Source of the DNA: Pardosa pseudoannulata
Lineage: Eukaryota > Arthropoda > Arachnida > Araneae > Lycosidae
Direction: 5' to 3'
Length of the DNA stretch: 64,000 nt
NCBI GenBank assembly: GCA_032207245.1
Contig: CM063498.1
Location: 94,478,801 to 94,542,800, forward strand
The notes beneath the pieces are model-generated. The model was not told the DNA's origin and made no database searches. It saw only the letters and a program-made list of their open reading frames with translations. Made by a program: the position numbers and the translations under genes. Position 1 is the stretch's first letter. Every line of letters starts with the position of its first letter. Shown here piece by piece: positions 1 to 11,123 of the stretch.

Positions 1-150
1 GCTAAAAAGTATAACTGTAACTTTAGCTGGAGTTCTCATGTAACTGGGATCTTAACTGAGAAAAAACAGTGGAGGAACCGTAACTGACCCCCCAGGTAGA
101 AAAAGCCTACAATTTTGCGACTCGGGGCTTTTCGTCATTTTTTTCGGAGG

Positions 151-523
151 TGTGTTGACCTCGTGGAGGCTTTCGCCTTTTTTCCAGCGACAGCTTGCTA
201 GTTCGGGATATTCGTAAAGTCCGCTCATATAGGGAGCGGCAGAATCCCGAGACCGAACGGGGGAATAAATTGGGTTTGATTGCACCCTGAAAAGCTTTCC
301 CATTTGTAAGAGATTATTAATTCTCTTGTTTTTCTTTCGACTGTGATTGTCGTGAGGAAGTTTTATCGGCAACCATCCTTTGCAGTTCTAGATGATTTAG
401 GAATTAACGTTCCTTTGTAAATAGCCGTATTTAATCCAGAATTAAAGTGAATTTCCAATTTTATTCTTTGACTATGATCCATTATTCACGTTACCTCTCA
501 TTTGAGAATATTGAAGGCGTCAC
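151..523 (+). repeat. LTR-like dispersed repeat, copy 1
   Basis: This segment shares long collinear similarity with 13714-14099, for example the block TCGTAAAGTCCGCTCATATA and the block CTTTCGACTGTGAT. The shared sequence starts near TGTGTTGACCTCG and ends near CACA, so it has the TG...CA ends and size (about 370 bp) of a solo LTR. I see no target-site duplication and no clear primer-binding site next to it, so the LTR reading is an inference. A non-LTR dispersed repeat is possible. No complete coding frame is present. Confidence 0.5.
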
Positions 524-2110
524 AGTACTATTCGCCCTTAATTTTTTAAAAATTAGAGACTATGGTATATGAACACTCTTTTTCATACAGTTTTCTACAG
601 GATTTATGAGATTGGTATAAATTGGATGAAATTGCTACCTGAAATATTGTATACATTAGTAGTCACATAACTAGAGTAGACTAAAAGAAGCTATTTTATT
701 CAGTCTTTTTCCGTCATATTGAGGTGATTGGTGTTAGATGAAATCCAAAGTTCAAAATTTTAATCCAGGAATTCAAATCAAAGGGTTTCAAAAAGTCATT
801 GGGAGAGAAAGACAAAAATAAATCAGCAATTTTTTTCATGATTCAAGATATTTATTACTTCAAGATTCAAGCCATTTTTCATGCGCGTTCACAGAACACG
901 AGAACTACGCACACCGATTTCAAGCAACAGGTTAAAACTTTCTCCCTAGCAGCGCTGCAATTCGAATTCACCAGAAGCACTACGGGCAACAGAAACTTTA
1001 GCTCCCAAACAATTGGTTTATAGTCCATGTAAAATCTATTGGCGCTTCAAGGTCACACTTTCTCGTTTCCCCAGTCATCGGTTACTATGGTAGCGACCAA
1101 GAAGCCTGTGCATTCACACTTATTTTCAGCACTTCAGTTGAGGATTTAATTCCAATACGTTCAGACGACTTGCTTTATTATTATTATAAGCAAAGTCAAA
1201 ATTTTCAGTTGTGCATAAATGCGTTAACTATTTACATAAAGAAAAGTTTAACAATATGTATAAAATGGTTATAATAAATCACAGATTTTTTGTAAAAATA
1301 CAAAAATTCATTTTAATTTAGAATTCTTACTCAAACATTAGGAATCTCTACCTTCTAAAGAAATTTTCACTTTCTAAAAATGTGTCAACAGACCATAAAT
1401 CTTTAAATACATAATAAAATTATACAAAATATTGTTATTGCATCAAGACCTCCTTCAATTCTTGTAAAATCATAAAATAATTAATACAGTACAATTTTGA
1501 AATAGAAAGTTTACTATGGTCCACATAACTTCATAATATACTTATTAACATACAACTTAAATTTAAGGAATTTCAGAACTACATTCTCTTAAATAAATTA
1601 ATTATTAAGAAATACTTTTGATATTTAGATTAAAAGAATCATACAAATATAAAGAAAAATAGTGAGAAATTATAACTAATTACTCATTAAAATTAGTGAA
1701 ATATTCAATCATCTAAATGATGTTAATTATTTCTGTAAATAATGCAACTGTGTGTTAGATTTACTTTTTTGGTAGACTTTTTCGGTTACTTTTTCGGTAT
1801 CTTACGGATTAGAATATAACATACAATTTTAAATAGTAATTTTATGAAATGGGATTATATCTTGAATTTATGAACTTAGAAACAGGTCTGAAAGTACTCA
1901 TAAAATTTTGTGTAAAGTATTAAGTATTCTTCATAGTGTAGTCTAAATAAACATACTTTCATTATGCACGAAGAGCCCACACGATGCATGGCACCCCTTA
2001 ACACAGTGGGAAAAAAGAGTAAAACCATTTCCCAACTGTCGTTACCATAGTTACAGTTGGTCATCGGGGAAAAATCAGTGACCTTGAAGTGCCTATTGAG
2101 TTTACACAGA
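524..2110. other. AT-rich stretch, nothing recognised
   Basis: The stretch is AT-rich with only short accidental open frames. I see no tRNA-like boxes, terminal repeats or protein similarity. Confidence 0.5.
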
Positions 2111-2118
2111 GTATAGAC

Positions 2119-3085
2119 AAGGGATGGACAAACTTTTTCAGCCGCGGGCGAAAAATCGAAAGAAAATAGGTTTGGTGGGCTAAGATAATTTTTTCTAAAA
2201 TTTTAATAAGAGATTTGAAAAAAAAAATTTCAATTTTACAACTCCTCTTCAACCTCCACTCAAAATACAGTTTCTTTTAAGTCAAAGAGTTTTTTGCTGG
2301 ATGAGATCCCGCCTACCCTCCCTCATCCCTTTTTACAATTTACACTAAATCACAAATTTGTGATGAAAATCACACTCAGTTTATTTAATTTGTGATTAAG
2401 TGAATGTTTCAGTCTATTTAGTATGAATGTTATGTGTTTCCTTTGTGTTTTCTTTGTTAATTCAATTAGATTTTAAATATTCAATTTTTGTAAAATTTTT
2501 CCTCAAAATGTTGTTTTTGTTTATGTATCAATTTGTTGAGTTACGATCCCCTCGCCAGATTTCAAACGCCACGCTGCAAGCACGCCACGCACGCAAGCTG
2601 CAAGCACGCCAATTTCGCCAAATGTGGTTGAAGCACCAACAAGATCCATGATTAGAAACAGGAGAGTGGGCTAAGAAGAGGAGTTGAAAAAAACAATATA
2701 CAAGTACCTAACGGTTTAAATACGTTCATGAGATGAATGAAATTGCGATTTCATTTTTAAAAGTTCCTTATACTAAGGTTCGAAGTGAGATGTACTGATT
2801 TTAAGGAGCGATGCTAAATGCTCATCTGTCAGTCTACTTCTGAAATTATTCTTTCTAAGGTTCAAAGTTGAAAACACTTGTTCGCATATAAGAAGCAAAT
2901 ATACCGCTGATCTTCTGGGAGTGAGATAATAAATTTGGGATATAATATTTAAGCAAAGTAGAAAATGAGATAGATATATAATGTATAAATATATATTTCT
3001 TTTAATTTGCCTTGGTTGTGCAACTTAAAATTCTAACCGCGGGCCGGATAAAACCTTCCGTCGGACCGTAGTTTGCCCATCCCTG
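2119..3085 (-). mobile_element. hAT transposon, internally deleted
   Basis: The termini are inverted: AAGGGATGGACAAACT on the left, and CAGGGATGGGCAAACT when the right end is read inward. Both are followed by a CCGCGGGC block. The flanks are an 8-bp target duplication, GTATAGAC (2111-2118) and GTTTAGAC (3086-3093), matching at 7 of 8 positions. Terminal CAG plus an 8-bp duplication is the hAT signature. The interior keeps a transposase C-terminal fragment on the minus strand near the right end, so most of the gene is lost. A 12-bp inverted match, CAACTCCTCTTC (2240-2251) with GAAGAGGAGTTG (2675-2686), suggests a further rearrangement inside. Confidence 0.85.
2773..2949 (-). pseudogene. hAT transposase C-terminal (dimerisation domain) fragment
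   Basis: The minus strand reads without a stop from about 2949 to a TAG at 2773-2775. It contains CEQVFSTLNLRKNNFRSRL followed by TDEHLASLLKIST. This is the C-terminal hAT dimerisation motif (usual form CEQ.FS..N..K...RSRLTDEHL) found in hAT transposases and their domesticated relatives. A full transposase is normally several hundred residues; only about 50 recognisable residues remain, and those before CEQ are poorly conserved, which suggests an indel. It cannot encode a working enzyme. It lies inside the hAT element at 2119-3085, in the orientation expected for it. Confidence 0.85.
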
Positions 3086-3247
3086 GTTTAGACTGAAAGG
3101 AACCTCTATTTCTAAGAGCAAATTTATCTGCTTTCCATATGATTTTTATATTGATTGAAAGAAATGACCAAATGTGAATTTGTGACCCTTTACTGAACTC
3201 ACGAAATGGATGCAGATAAGTTTGGGATATCGTTCGTACTTTTTTAA

Positions 3248-3777
3248 CCCTTTAGCTGACAGTGGTTTCGCAAAAAACCTACTGTTAAACATTTTTTTCT
3301 CTTATTTTTTTGAGAAATGTGAATGTTTTTTTCGGTTTTTTATGTTTTTGACATTTAAAAATTACAATAAATGACATTACTACATTTAATTTATTTTTTC
3401 TTTTGAAATATATGTATTTAAACTTGATGTATCTGGAAAATTAGTAATTCGATGTTTTCACGTATGACCCCAAGCAAAAATATCTATTGAAACAATACTT
3501 ATAAATTATTAAACTATTTATTTGTTACATTTTTAAGAACACTTATTTACTGTTCTTCTAATATAATTAAAATTTTAAAAGTATTGTGTTCAAGCTGTAC
3601 AAGGGGGTGGGTTTGTCAGTTAACCCCCCTCAATCCCTCCTACGGTATTCTCTAATGCAAACCTAAGGATTGTAAAGAAAAATTTTAATACATTTTGCAT
3701 TTATAAGGTTCATAGGTAATATTTATAAACTAATTTCATTAAATTCCAAAGAGTTTATATAGGTGACCTTTAAAGGG
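3248..3777 (+). mobile_element. TTAA-type (piggyBac-like) MITE family 1, copy 1
   Basis: This 530-bp element is bounded by TTAA on both sides (3244-3247 and 3778-3781). Its inverted ends are CCCTTTAGCTGAC on the left and CCCTTTAAAGGTC on the right read inward. TTAA target duplication with CCCTTT ends is typical of piggyBac-superfamily elements. It is non-coding. The same family recurs at 4409-5317 and, reversed and truncated, at 20960-21345. The site GTTAAC near 3619-3624 is uninterrupted here but filled by another element in the second copy. Confidence 0.8.
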
Positions 3778-3981
3778 TTAACCGCTTAAAGAGGATCTGT
3801 ACCTGCCATATTGGATTCCTGTGAAACATTGTTAACCTATGGAAAAAATTAAAATTCACTCTGACCGGCTCGCATTTTAAAAATTCTTTGAAACTTTTTA
3901 TTCTGCGGGAAAGAAGAGACGATGCTATTTTTTTCTTATTATCCTTTTCTTTTGAATTTATATCTTCTAAATGTACTTATT

Positions 3982-4260
3982 GAAGCCCAGTGGCGTTGGG
4001 TTAGCACTTCGAGTTCCCATTCCACAGGTCCGAGGTTCGATTCCCGGGCTGGTCAAGGTTGACTCGGCCTTTCATCCCTTCAGTGGGTAGACAAACTGTG
4101 GACAAAACATGCTTGGGAACTAAACACTGGGGGGTTATGCTTAAGGCTGACCGCCTAACCAGAACATATGCTTCGCACTCCAGAGCCCTTGGTCTAGAAA
4201 ACGGAGATTGGCACCGTAGGCCCTGGCTCCCTAGGGGCTGTTGCGCCGAGGAGTTTAGTG
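3982..4260 (+). mobile_element. tRNA-derived SINE, family B
   Basis: A perfect 14-bp target duplication, TAAATGTACTTATT, flanks the element at 3968-3981 and 4261-4274. The head resembles a tRNA: an A-box-like TGGCGTTGGGTTAGC (3991-4005) and a B box GGTTCGATTCC (4034-4044). The body is relatively GC-rich and has no coding potential. The element sits inside the long-TIR MITE at 3799-5417, so it is younger than that copy. It is unrelated in sequence to the SINE-A copies elsewhere in the window. Confidence 0.85.
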
Positions 4261-4408
4261 TAAATGTACTTATTTGCGTTTGAAAAAAGAGTTTAAGGCA
4301 ATTCCCAACAAATGATTTAAAATAAAACATGTTTTTCACAATATTTTTTAAAGAAAAGATAGCAGCCTAGAGAATTAGCTGTTCTGTCGCGTGGTATAAT
4401 TTGTTCAA

Positions 4409-5317
4409 CCCTTTAGCGGACAGTGGCTTCGTAGCAAAACCACCTATTAAACATCTTTATTTTAATCTTTACTTTTTGTATTACTTTACTTTATCTTTTT
4501 ATAATTATTTACGGCTCCAATCTCATACATCTGTGATATATGGAAGCCAATAATGTAGAACCAAGAGCTTCTGCAATAAAAAAAAAAAGCTTTATGGAGA
4601 CATGGATGATTTTTCGATTTTTTAAAATGTTTTTTACAATTTAAATGTACAACAGATGACAGCTCTACATTTAATTTTTTTTAATATATGTATTTAAACT
4701 TGCTGTACCTGAGAAGTCAGTAATTCAATTTATCTTACTTATGACTCCAAATAAAAGTATCTATATAAACAACACTTATAAATTGTTAAGCTATTTATTT
4801 ATTATACCATTTTAAGGATTCTTATTTATTGTTCTTCCAGTATAACTAAAATTAAAAAAAAACATAATGTTCAAACTGTACAAGGGGATGTGTTAGTCCG
4901 TTAACCCCTTAAAGCACGAATTTTTTTAGGAAAATTTGATAAAAAATGATATATTTTATGACTTTAAAAAAATGTATAGGTATAGAATAAATTATTTTTT
5001 GCAATTTTAGATCTGGGGGAAAGGGGGTGACTACAGTGGAAAAAGAGTTAAAAGGTATAAAAAAAATTGTTACTCAAACAAAATGTAAATAATGTGATTG
5101 CATGTTTATTTTGAATTTTGCCCGTGTCTGACCCGGGCAAATGCGTTAAGGGGTTAAACCACTCGTCAAACCTTCTTTAGGTATCCTCTAAGGCAAACCC
5201 TTCTAAGGAATGTAAAAAAAACTTATCATATATTTTACATTTACAAGGCTCATAGATAACATTTATAAACTAATTACACTAAATTCCAATGAATTTATTT
5301 TGGTGATCTTTAAAGGG
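4409..5317 (+). mobile_element. TTAA-type MITE family 1, copy 2 (interrupted)
   Basis: The element starts CCCTTTAGCGGACAGTGG, matching copy 1 at 3248, and ends AAAGGG before TTAA at 5318-5321. The left target site is degraded to TTCAA. The copy is longer than copy 1 because a 249-bp element is inserted at 4905-5153. It lies in the right half of the long-TIR MITE. Copy B of that MITE has an uninterrupted TTAA at the matching position (22078-22081). Confidence 0.8.
4905..5153. mobile_element. Small TTAA MITE nested inside MITE family 1
   Basis: This 249-bp element has inverted ends CCCCTTAAAGCAC and CCCCTTAACGCAT (right end read inward). TTAA flanks it at 4901-4904 and 5154-5157. Copy 1 of the host MITE has the same site without an insertion at 3620-3623, which gives the empty allele. 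It is non-coding. It is the innermost and so the latest insertion of the nest. Confidence 0.85.
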
Positions 5318-5563
5318 TTAAAGAATTTTTAAAATGCCAACCGGGGAGAGGGAATTTTATTTTTTTCCATACGTTAAAATTTAAATTTTAGGGAGAGTAA
5401 TCCAATACGACACGTGCCGAACGTTTTGAATGATATTTTAATTGTCTGCCAATATTTTACTGCATTTTTAATATGTGAAAGTCAAAAGAAAGCAATGTGC
5501 TTAAATATAATCCAAAAAGTTTTTTGTCCATCAGGATCGATGTTTTGATGAAATCGATACAGT

Positions 5564-6623
5564 CAGTGTTGCCAACCATACGATAATTATCGTATATGTA
5601 CGATAACTTAGGACGCTGTACGATAAAAAATAATCTCAAAATTATGTCATTAGACTAATGGAGAATTAAAAGAACTGGTAATTTAACTGTAACTCTATAA
5701 AGAGCAACTAGAAGAAATTGAGAATGTCTAATTAATTTTTTTTATCACTTTTTCCCATCAAATAATTGTTGTTGTAGATTTCAGATCAGCTTAAGGAGCA
5801 TGTTTTGAGGCGCTTCTTCATTAAATGAAAGTAAATAATCTTGACACAGAGGTTGAGAAAGGCCATCTGTACTGTGTAATAAAGGAAAGTAAAGTGTCAA
5901 TTATAAAAAAAAATGTATATTTGTGAAATTGAATATGACCTAGGTACTAATGTTTGATATTTTTTTAAACGAATATAAAATAAAGAATATTAAGAATTGT
6001 TATGTCCAGTGTTTTTATCTGTTAGTTATTTCAAATTATTTAAATCAGTCTAAAACATAAAATTGTTAAATGCAAAATTACTGAATATTCACAATTATAC
6101 TGGAGATATTTCTTTAATGATTACATAATTATGGATAATTAGAAGTAATTTTGCATTTTACTTGTTCTATTGCAGTTTTCACTAAAATATGGTATTTTTA
6201 GTAATTAAACCAATTATTAAATAATAATCGGTTTATTACTGAATATTTCATATTTAAAAAAAACCCACAGTAAATAATGAATTATAACATTATTAAAAAG
6301 TATATATATATATACACACACAATTTTATGCTTAGATCAGTAAAGAAAAATCACATGTCTGGTGTTTCATTTAAAGTAAAATACGGGATGATAGAAAAAT
6401 ATTTAATGAATCATATTAAAATATTTACATATTTTTTGCCACCCCCCAAAAAAAATAAAGTGGAAGGGGGGAGAGAAATGTATAAAGAGAAAAATATATC
6501 GTACAAGTGCCATCTATTAACACTATTTTTAACTATTACAAAAATGTACGATAATTTATAAGCCAATGCCATAATTTTAGGACCTAGAATCCATAATTTT
6601 GCCTCTGAAGGTTGGCAACACTG
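5564..6623. mobile_element. Non-autonomous hAT transposon, 1060 bp
   Basis: Terminal inverted repeats CAGTGTTGCCAACC are perfect at both ends. A perfect 8-bp target duplication GATACAGT flanks the element at 5556-5563 and 6624-6631. The subterminal regions both contain GTACGATAA in inverted orientation. I found no transposase similarity in the interior, which holds (TA)n(CA)n around 6302-6322 and an A-rich core. It would have to be moved by a transposase encoded elsewhere. Confidence 0.9.
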
Positions 6624-6631
6624 GATACAGT

Positions 6632-7495
6632 TATGTTGGATCGAGTAATCTAGATATTTCAAAACTAAATTGCCTAGGTTACATAGAACAAATTAACGAA
6701 ATTATGTCATTTGGGGGTTAGAAACCTCTTTAGTAATCAAAAATATGTTTATAACTGTTGAAAGCTTCTCTCGTTCGGAACGGCATCGTTAGTTCCTTAT
6801 CGTCACCTATCATGCCCTCGGTTAGCAGATATTAGGCTTAAACATGGTAGCATTTATCCAGTCCTGTGCATCTTCCCCATCTCGGTCAGGTACCGCAATT
6901 CCCCTCTCAAAATGTTTTTCTCCTCATTAGGTTGACCTAGAAAACCACTCGCTGTTGCTTTCACCGGCCGTTCATGCTCACGCGAGCGTGGCAAGCAATC
7001 TCTGGACGTCTGCGTCTTCAGCAAAATCGTTCTAAAAAGCGTTCTCAACTTTCACTTTTTCTTCCATCACAGACGTCTCCTTATCAGCAGAGGTTATCTT
7101 CCGGAGCAACCCCCCGTAGAACTCTCGCATGCATTCGAGCGGCATGGACACAGACGAAAACAGAAGTGCATTTGCGATGGCTATCAGAAAATTAGACTCC
7201 CTTTTCTCCACCCTGTGCCTCCCCTCGGGGCTATGGGGGTCTTAAGATCAGGGGGGATGTCTGAAATGGGTGGAGTACGTTTGGAAGTTTAGGACAGGGC
7301 TTGTTAATAGCAAATGGAGTAGAAGCTGCGCAAACATCAACAAAGTGCGTGGAAATAGTATTCTGTAAGATCAGTATTCCAGATCTAAGTCTCGATCTTC
7401 AGTAATAATTATTTCATTCATTTATCCAATTGTGACTTTAAACGGAATTTATATACCCTGTTGATTCGAAACTGGTGAACAAATGTAAAATAGGT
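6632..7495. other. Intergenic, with GC-richer block 6760-7260
   Basis: 6760-7260 is clearly richer in G+C and CpG than its surroundings. It contains short open frames on both strands (74 codons at 6974-7195 on the plus strand), but none resembles a known protein. It may be single-copy sequence; I cannot assign a role. Confidence 0.4.
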
Positions 7496-7499
7496 ATGC

Positions 7500-8345
7500 A
7501 GCATATTAAACATAATTAGAACATTAAAGGAAAGAAAGATACTGTTTCTGAACTTTATATTTATGGGGTCATACTATTTAAGACGATCCTTAGATCACAA
7601 GGATTATTTAGAGCGATAGAGGAATTTGCTTTATTGCTCTAAAAAAAAGATACTGTTTCTGAACTTTATATTTATAGGGTTATACTATTTGAAGTTATCG
7701 CTAGTACACAAGGATTATATAGAGCGATAGAGGAATTTGCTTTATTGCTCTATTTAGAGCAATAAAGGAAAAAAAGATAATGTTTCTGAACTTTATATTT
7801 ATGGGTTCATATTGTTTGAGATGATCCCTAGATCACAAGGATTATTGAGAGCGATAGAGGAATTTGCTTTATTGCTCTATTTAGAGCAATAAAAGAAAGA
7901 AAGACACTGTCTCTGAGCTTTATATTTATGAAGTCATACTGTATGAGATGATCCCAAGTACACAAGGATATTTAGTACGATAGAGGAATTTGCTTTATTG
8001 CTCTATTTAGAACAATAAAGGAAAAAAAAGACACTTTCTGAACTTTATGAGGTTTACTGTTTGAGGTTATTCCTAGTGCACAAGGATTATATAGAGCAAT
8101 AGAGGAATTGGCTTTATTGCTCTAAATAGAGCGATAAAAGAAAAAAAGAAACTTTTTGAACTTTATCGGGTTATACTGTTTGAGGTGATCCCTAGTACAC
8201 AAGGATTATATAGAGCGATAGAGGAATTTGCTTTATTGTTCTATTAGCTATAGAGCAATAGAGGAACGAAAGACACTGTATCTAAACTTTATATTTATGG
8301 TTATGGGGCTATACGGTATGAGGTGATCCTTAATATACAAGATGA
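7500..8345 (+). repeat. Tandem array, seven units of about 111-127 bp
   Basis: Units share CTGTTTCTGAACTTTAT followed by CACAAGGATTATNTAGAGCGATAG. They start near 7538, 7649, 7776, 7902, 8029, 8148 and 8271. Each unit ends with a block around CTTTATTGCTCTA; in several units this is followed by its reverse complement TAGAGCAATAAAG, forming a 13-bp stem with a 2-base loop (for example 7740-7767). Units are diverged by scattered substitutions and small indels. No open frame runs through the array. Confidence 0.85.
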
Positions 8346-11123
8346 GTGAATATATTAAAAAAAAGCCTGAAACCTTAATTCATATGATTTTACTTCATCA
8401 CACACAAACCCTTTTCAAAAGTTATTTTATTTATTTATATATGGGACATATCAAAGATAAAATTAATTTATTATACTATAAAATAGAAAACGGTCATCAA
8501 ATATTGTTAAAAATAAAGTTACTGTAAAGTTTGGTAGAAAATTATCAACCACCGTTGATTTAAGAAATTTATGATATTTTATTTGTGAACTAGGTTTAAA
8601 AACAATTTTGCACTTGGTATCATTTTTTTCTTAATTTTAAAGTATGCTGGGTATTTCAGTTTATTGTAATGAATCTATCGTTTCAAAGAATGTCAATTTA
8701 TTTTATACAAATGTAAAATAAATTATATTTTATTTATAAAATAAATAACTCTTTTTCGGGATTTTAAACTTTCATAGTTGTTTTTATACATCAAAATTGA
8801 TTATGACATAACCGACGGTCATAGCCGTTAGGTCGATAATTATTAATGAATTGTCATAAAAGCATAAATAATACCAGAATAAATCTCTTATACAAACGTA
8901 ATGTTGGAATCGAGCAGTTGAAGCTAATCCAGAAATATTTTAAAATATTAGAAAAAATTCAACCACATATCTTTCTGCCCAGTATAAATATGAAACATTT
9001 TAGATTAGAATTTACTAATTTTGTCGTCGAGTATTGTGAAAAACGTCTGTGTTACAAATGGAGAAGGATAAACTTGAGAAACTTGGTCCTATATTTTGTG
9101 ATAGAATCATCGAGGAGAACCTTCAAAATTGCTTGTAACCAATTGCGTGTTTTGTGGTAAGGGAAATGTCCAAGAATTGTGTTGTTGTCGAGGAAGCTTT
9201 TCGATGTCACTTTTTTGGGGGGAGATTTCCATCTCCAGTCTCATCGCATTCATTCGCCTGGGAGGCCTCAGCTACCCACCGCAATCTCCATCCAGCATCA
9301 GCGAGTGGAGTTCCTCCAGCAGTAAACTGTCTCTGCAGAAGCTATACCTCTTGATAAAGACCCGATAACAGGAGGCCTCGGATGACTTCGGGACATTTCA
9401 AGGGTATCGTTAATAAGGTGTCCTGTCCACTTTATCCTTGTCAGGACACTCGCGATGCCCCGTTCTGACATGCATTCTGGCGGCGGGACATCTCATAATG
9501 AAGAGTAAATTCGCGGGGTGATCTTTTAACGGGATTAAACAGGAGAATGTGACAGTTGGCGAGATTTATCAAAAGGAATGGTGACACAAAGCTGACGCGT
9601 ATCGCGTAACATGTTTTAATGATAACCCGCGCAGGATGAAAGGTGGTGTTTTTCAGGCGAACTGCTTCCCCGCAGTAAATGATTTTCGATGATAGTGAGC
9701 GTAATATCAACTTTTCTCTCGTTCGGGCTGGAACTTTGATATACAATCTAGATTATTAAAAAGATGTGAGGAGAATAAGGTAATTTATCGGTGGTTATTA
9801 TTAAATTCTTTGGCGAAATTGATTCTGTCAGCATAGTGTCAATTAAAAAGAAAAGGAAATGTATGTGCGTAGATAATAATTAGGTACAGTATTTTCAAGA
9901 TATAGCTATAAACTATGCAAAGAATTTTTCTTTGTCATTATTACTGGTATTCCGTAACTTTAACTGTTGGTAAATAAAGCCTTTAAGGGTTCAAATATCG
10001 CGGCTATATGTACGTTTTTAGTGATTATGTACTTAACAAAAGAAAATTTTTTATTTGAAAAGTAAGAGTTTGGAATATTTTTTCTGTTACCCGTACATTA
10101 TTAATAACTATAAAGTGTATTTTTAAATGTTTAGATATAAAAATAGATAATGGAGTTCTGTAAAAAATTTTTAATAATTTGAATTTTCCTTTTTACAAAA
10201 TTTAAAAACTATTATCAAGGTAAAGCAAAATTTTATATAGTTATATAAAAAGTTAAGAATACAAAAGAGAATTGACAGTCACTAAATAGGTCTAATTTAT
10301 TTACAGTAGAATAAAACAATATCATGTTTAAAACTAATCTAAGTATAGAATCCCTTTAACTGTCTTTCTTTATTTTTCTCTCTTTAATTATTAATCTGTT
10401 TTTTAGATCGATTCCGTTTGAGTGAAAGTCAGAGAATTTTATGTATACACTACAGAATTTTTGTTAATTTTTCCAAATAAATATTTCCCTTTTATAAATA
10501 AATATCGCTGAGAATATTTAGAACAACTTCATAAGCATCGTTGTGAAGAGATCTTGATCTTCTAACAATCAAAGCATTTCTGAATGCGATTTTTTTAAAT
10601 ATAATTAAACCTTTAATTATTATCTGAAGGCATTTGTAATAGTTATTGCAGCTTCCAGGAAGATATTTTCTGAAACAATTCCAGGCTATCATTGTTTTAT
10701 CCTACAAGTTACCCATTATCATATACATCTTTCGGTATAAAGTAAGTCATGACTTAAATATTATTATGAATTTGTTTAAAACAAAACTTGAAGTAGAATA
10801 CTTGGTAAAATATAAGAGGCTTATTAACTGCTTCCAAAATAGTCACCCAATATTCTCTGTACGATTTTTTTTTCTGGAACTTTCTGTTTTCCCTTAAATT
10901 AGTTCTTACTTAAAGAACATTTTGCGTATGAAGTAAGAAAAGTTTTTTGAAATTTTCTCAGATAAAATTTTAATTAGAAGTATAAACTTATCTAGATTTC
11001 CTACATTTTCAAAAAGAACAACTCTACCGGTAAAATGTTTTCAGATTAGTGTACAGCAAACTAATTTACATTTATGGCTTTAAATACTTTTGTTTATAAT
11101 ATTTTATTAACTTTAAAGAAAGA
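8346..11123. other. Intergenic, GC-richer block 9050-9750
   Basis: 8346-9050 and 9750-11123 are AT-rich without recognisable features. 9050-9750 is GC-richer, with several CpGs and open frames of up to about 100 codons (8846-9160 plus, 9441-9746 minus). None resembles a known protein, and they overlap in conflicting frames. The block could be single-copy regulatory or exonic sequence, but nothing visible decides this. Confidence 0.4.

Larger units (their letters stand above)
3799..5417 (+). mobile_element. Long-TIR MITE hosting three other insertions (copy A)
   Basis: The left end (about 3799-3895) and the right end (about 5322-5417, read inward) are inverted repeats of roughly 90-100 bp. 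They share TATTGGATT, then a TATGGAAAAAA block and CATTTTAAAAATTCTTT. Between the ends lie a SINE (3982-4260) and a TTAA MITE (4409-5317) that itself contains a third element (4905-5153). Removing these leaves a core of about 430 bp, similar in size to copy B at 21735-22145. The superfamily is uncertain, and I could not define a target duplication. Confidence 0.7.

Noticed and set aside
8846..9160. 104-codon plus-strand frame
   Set aside because: No recognised motif, AT-driven composition and no supporting splice or promoter context.
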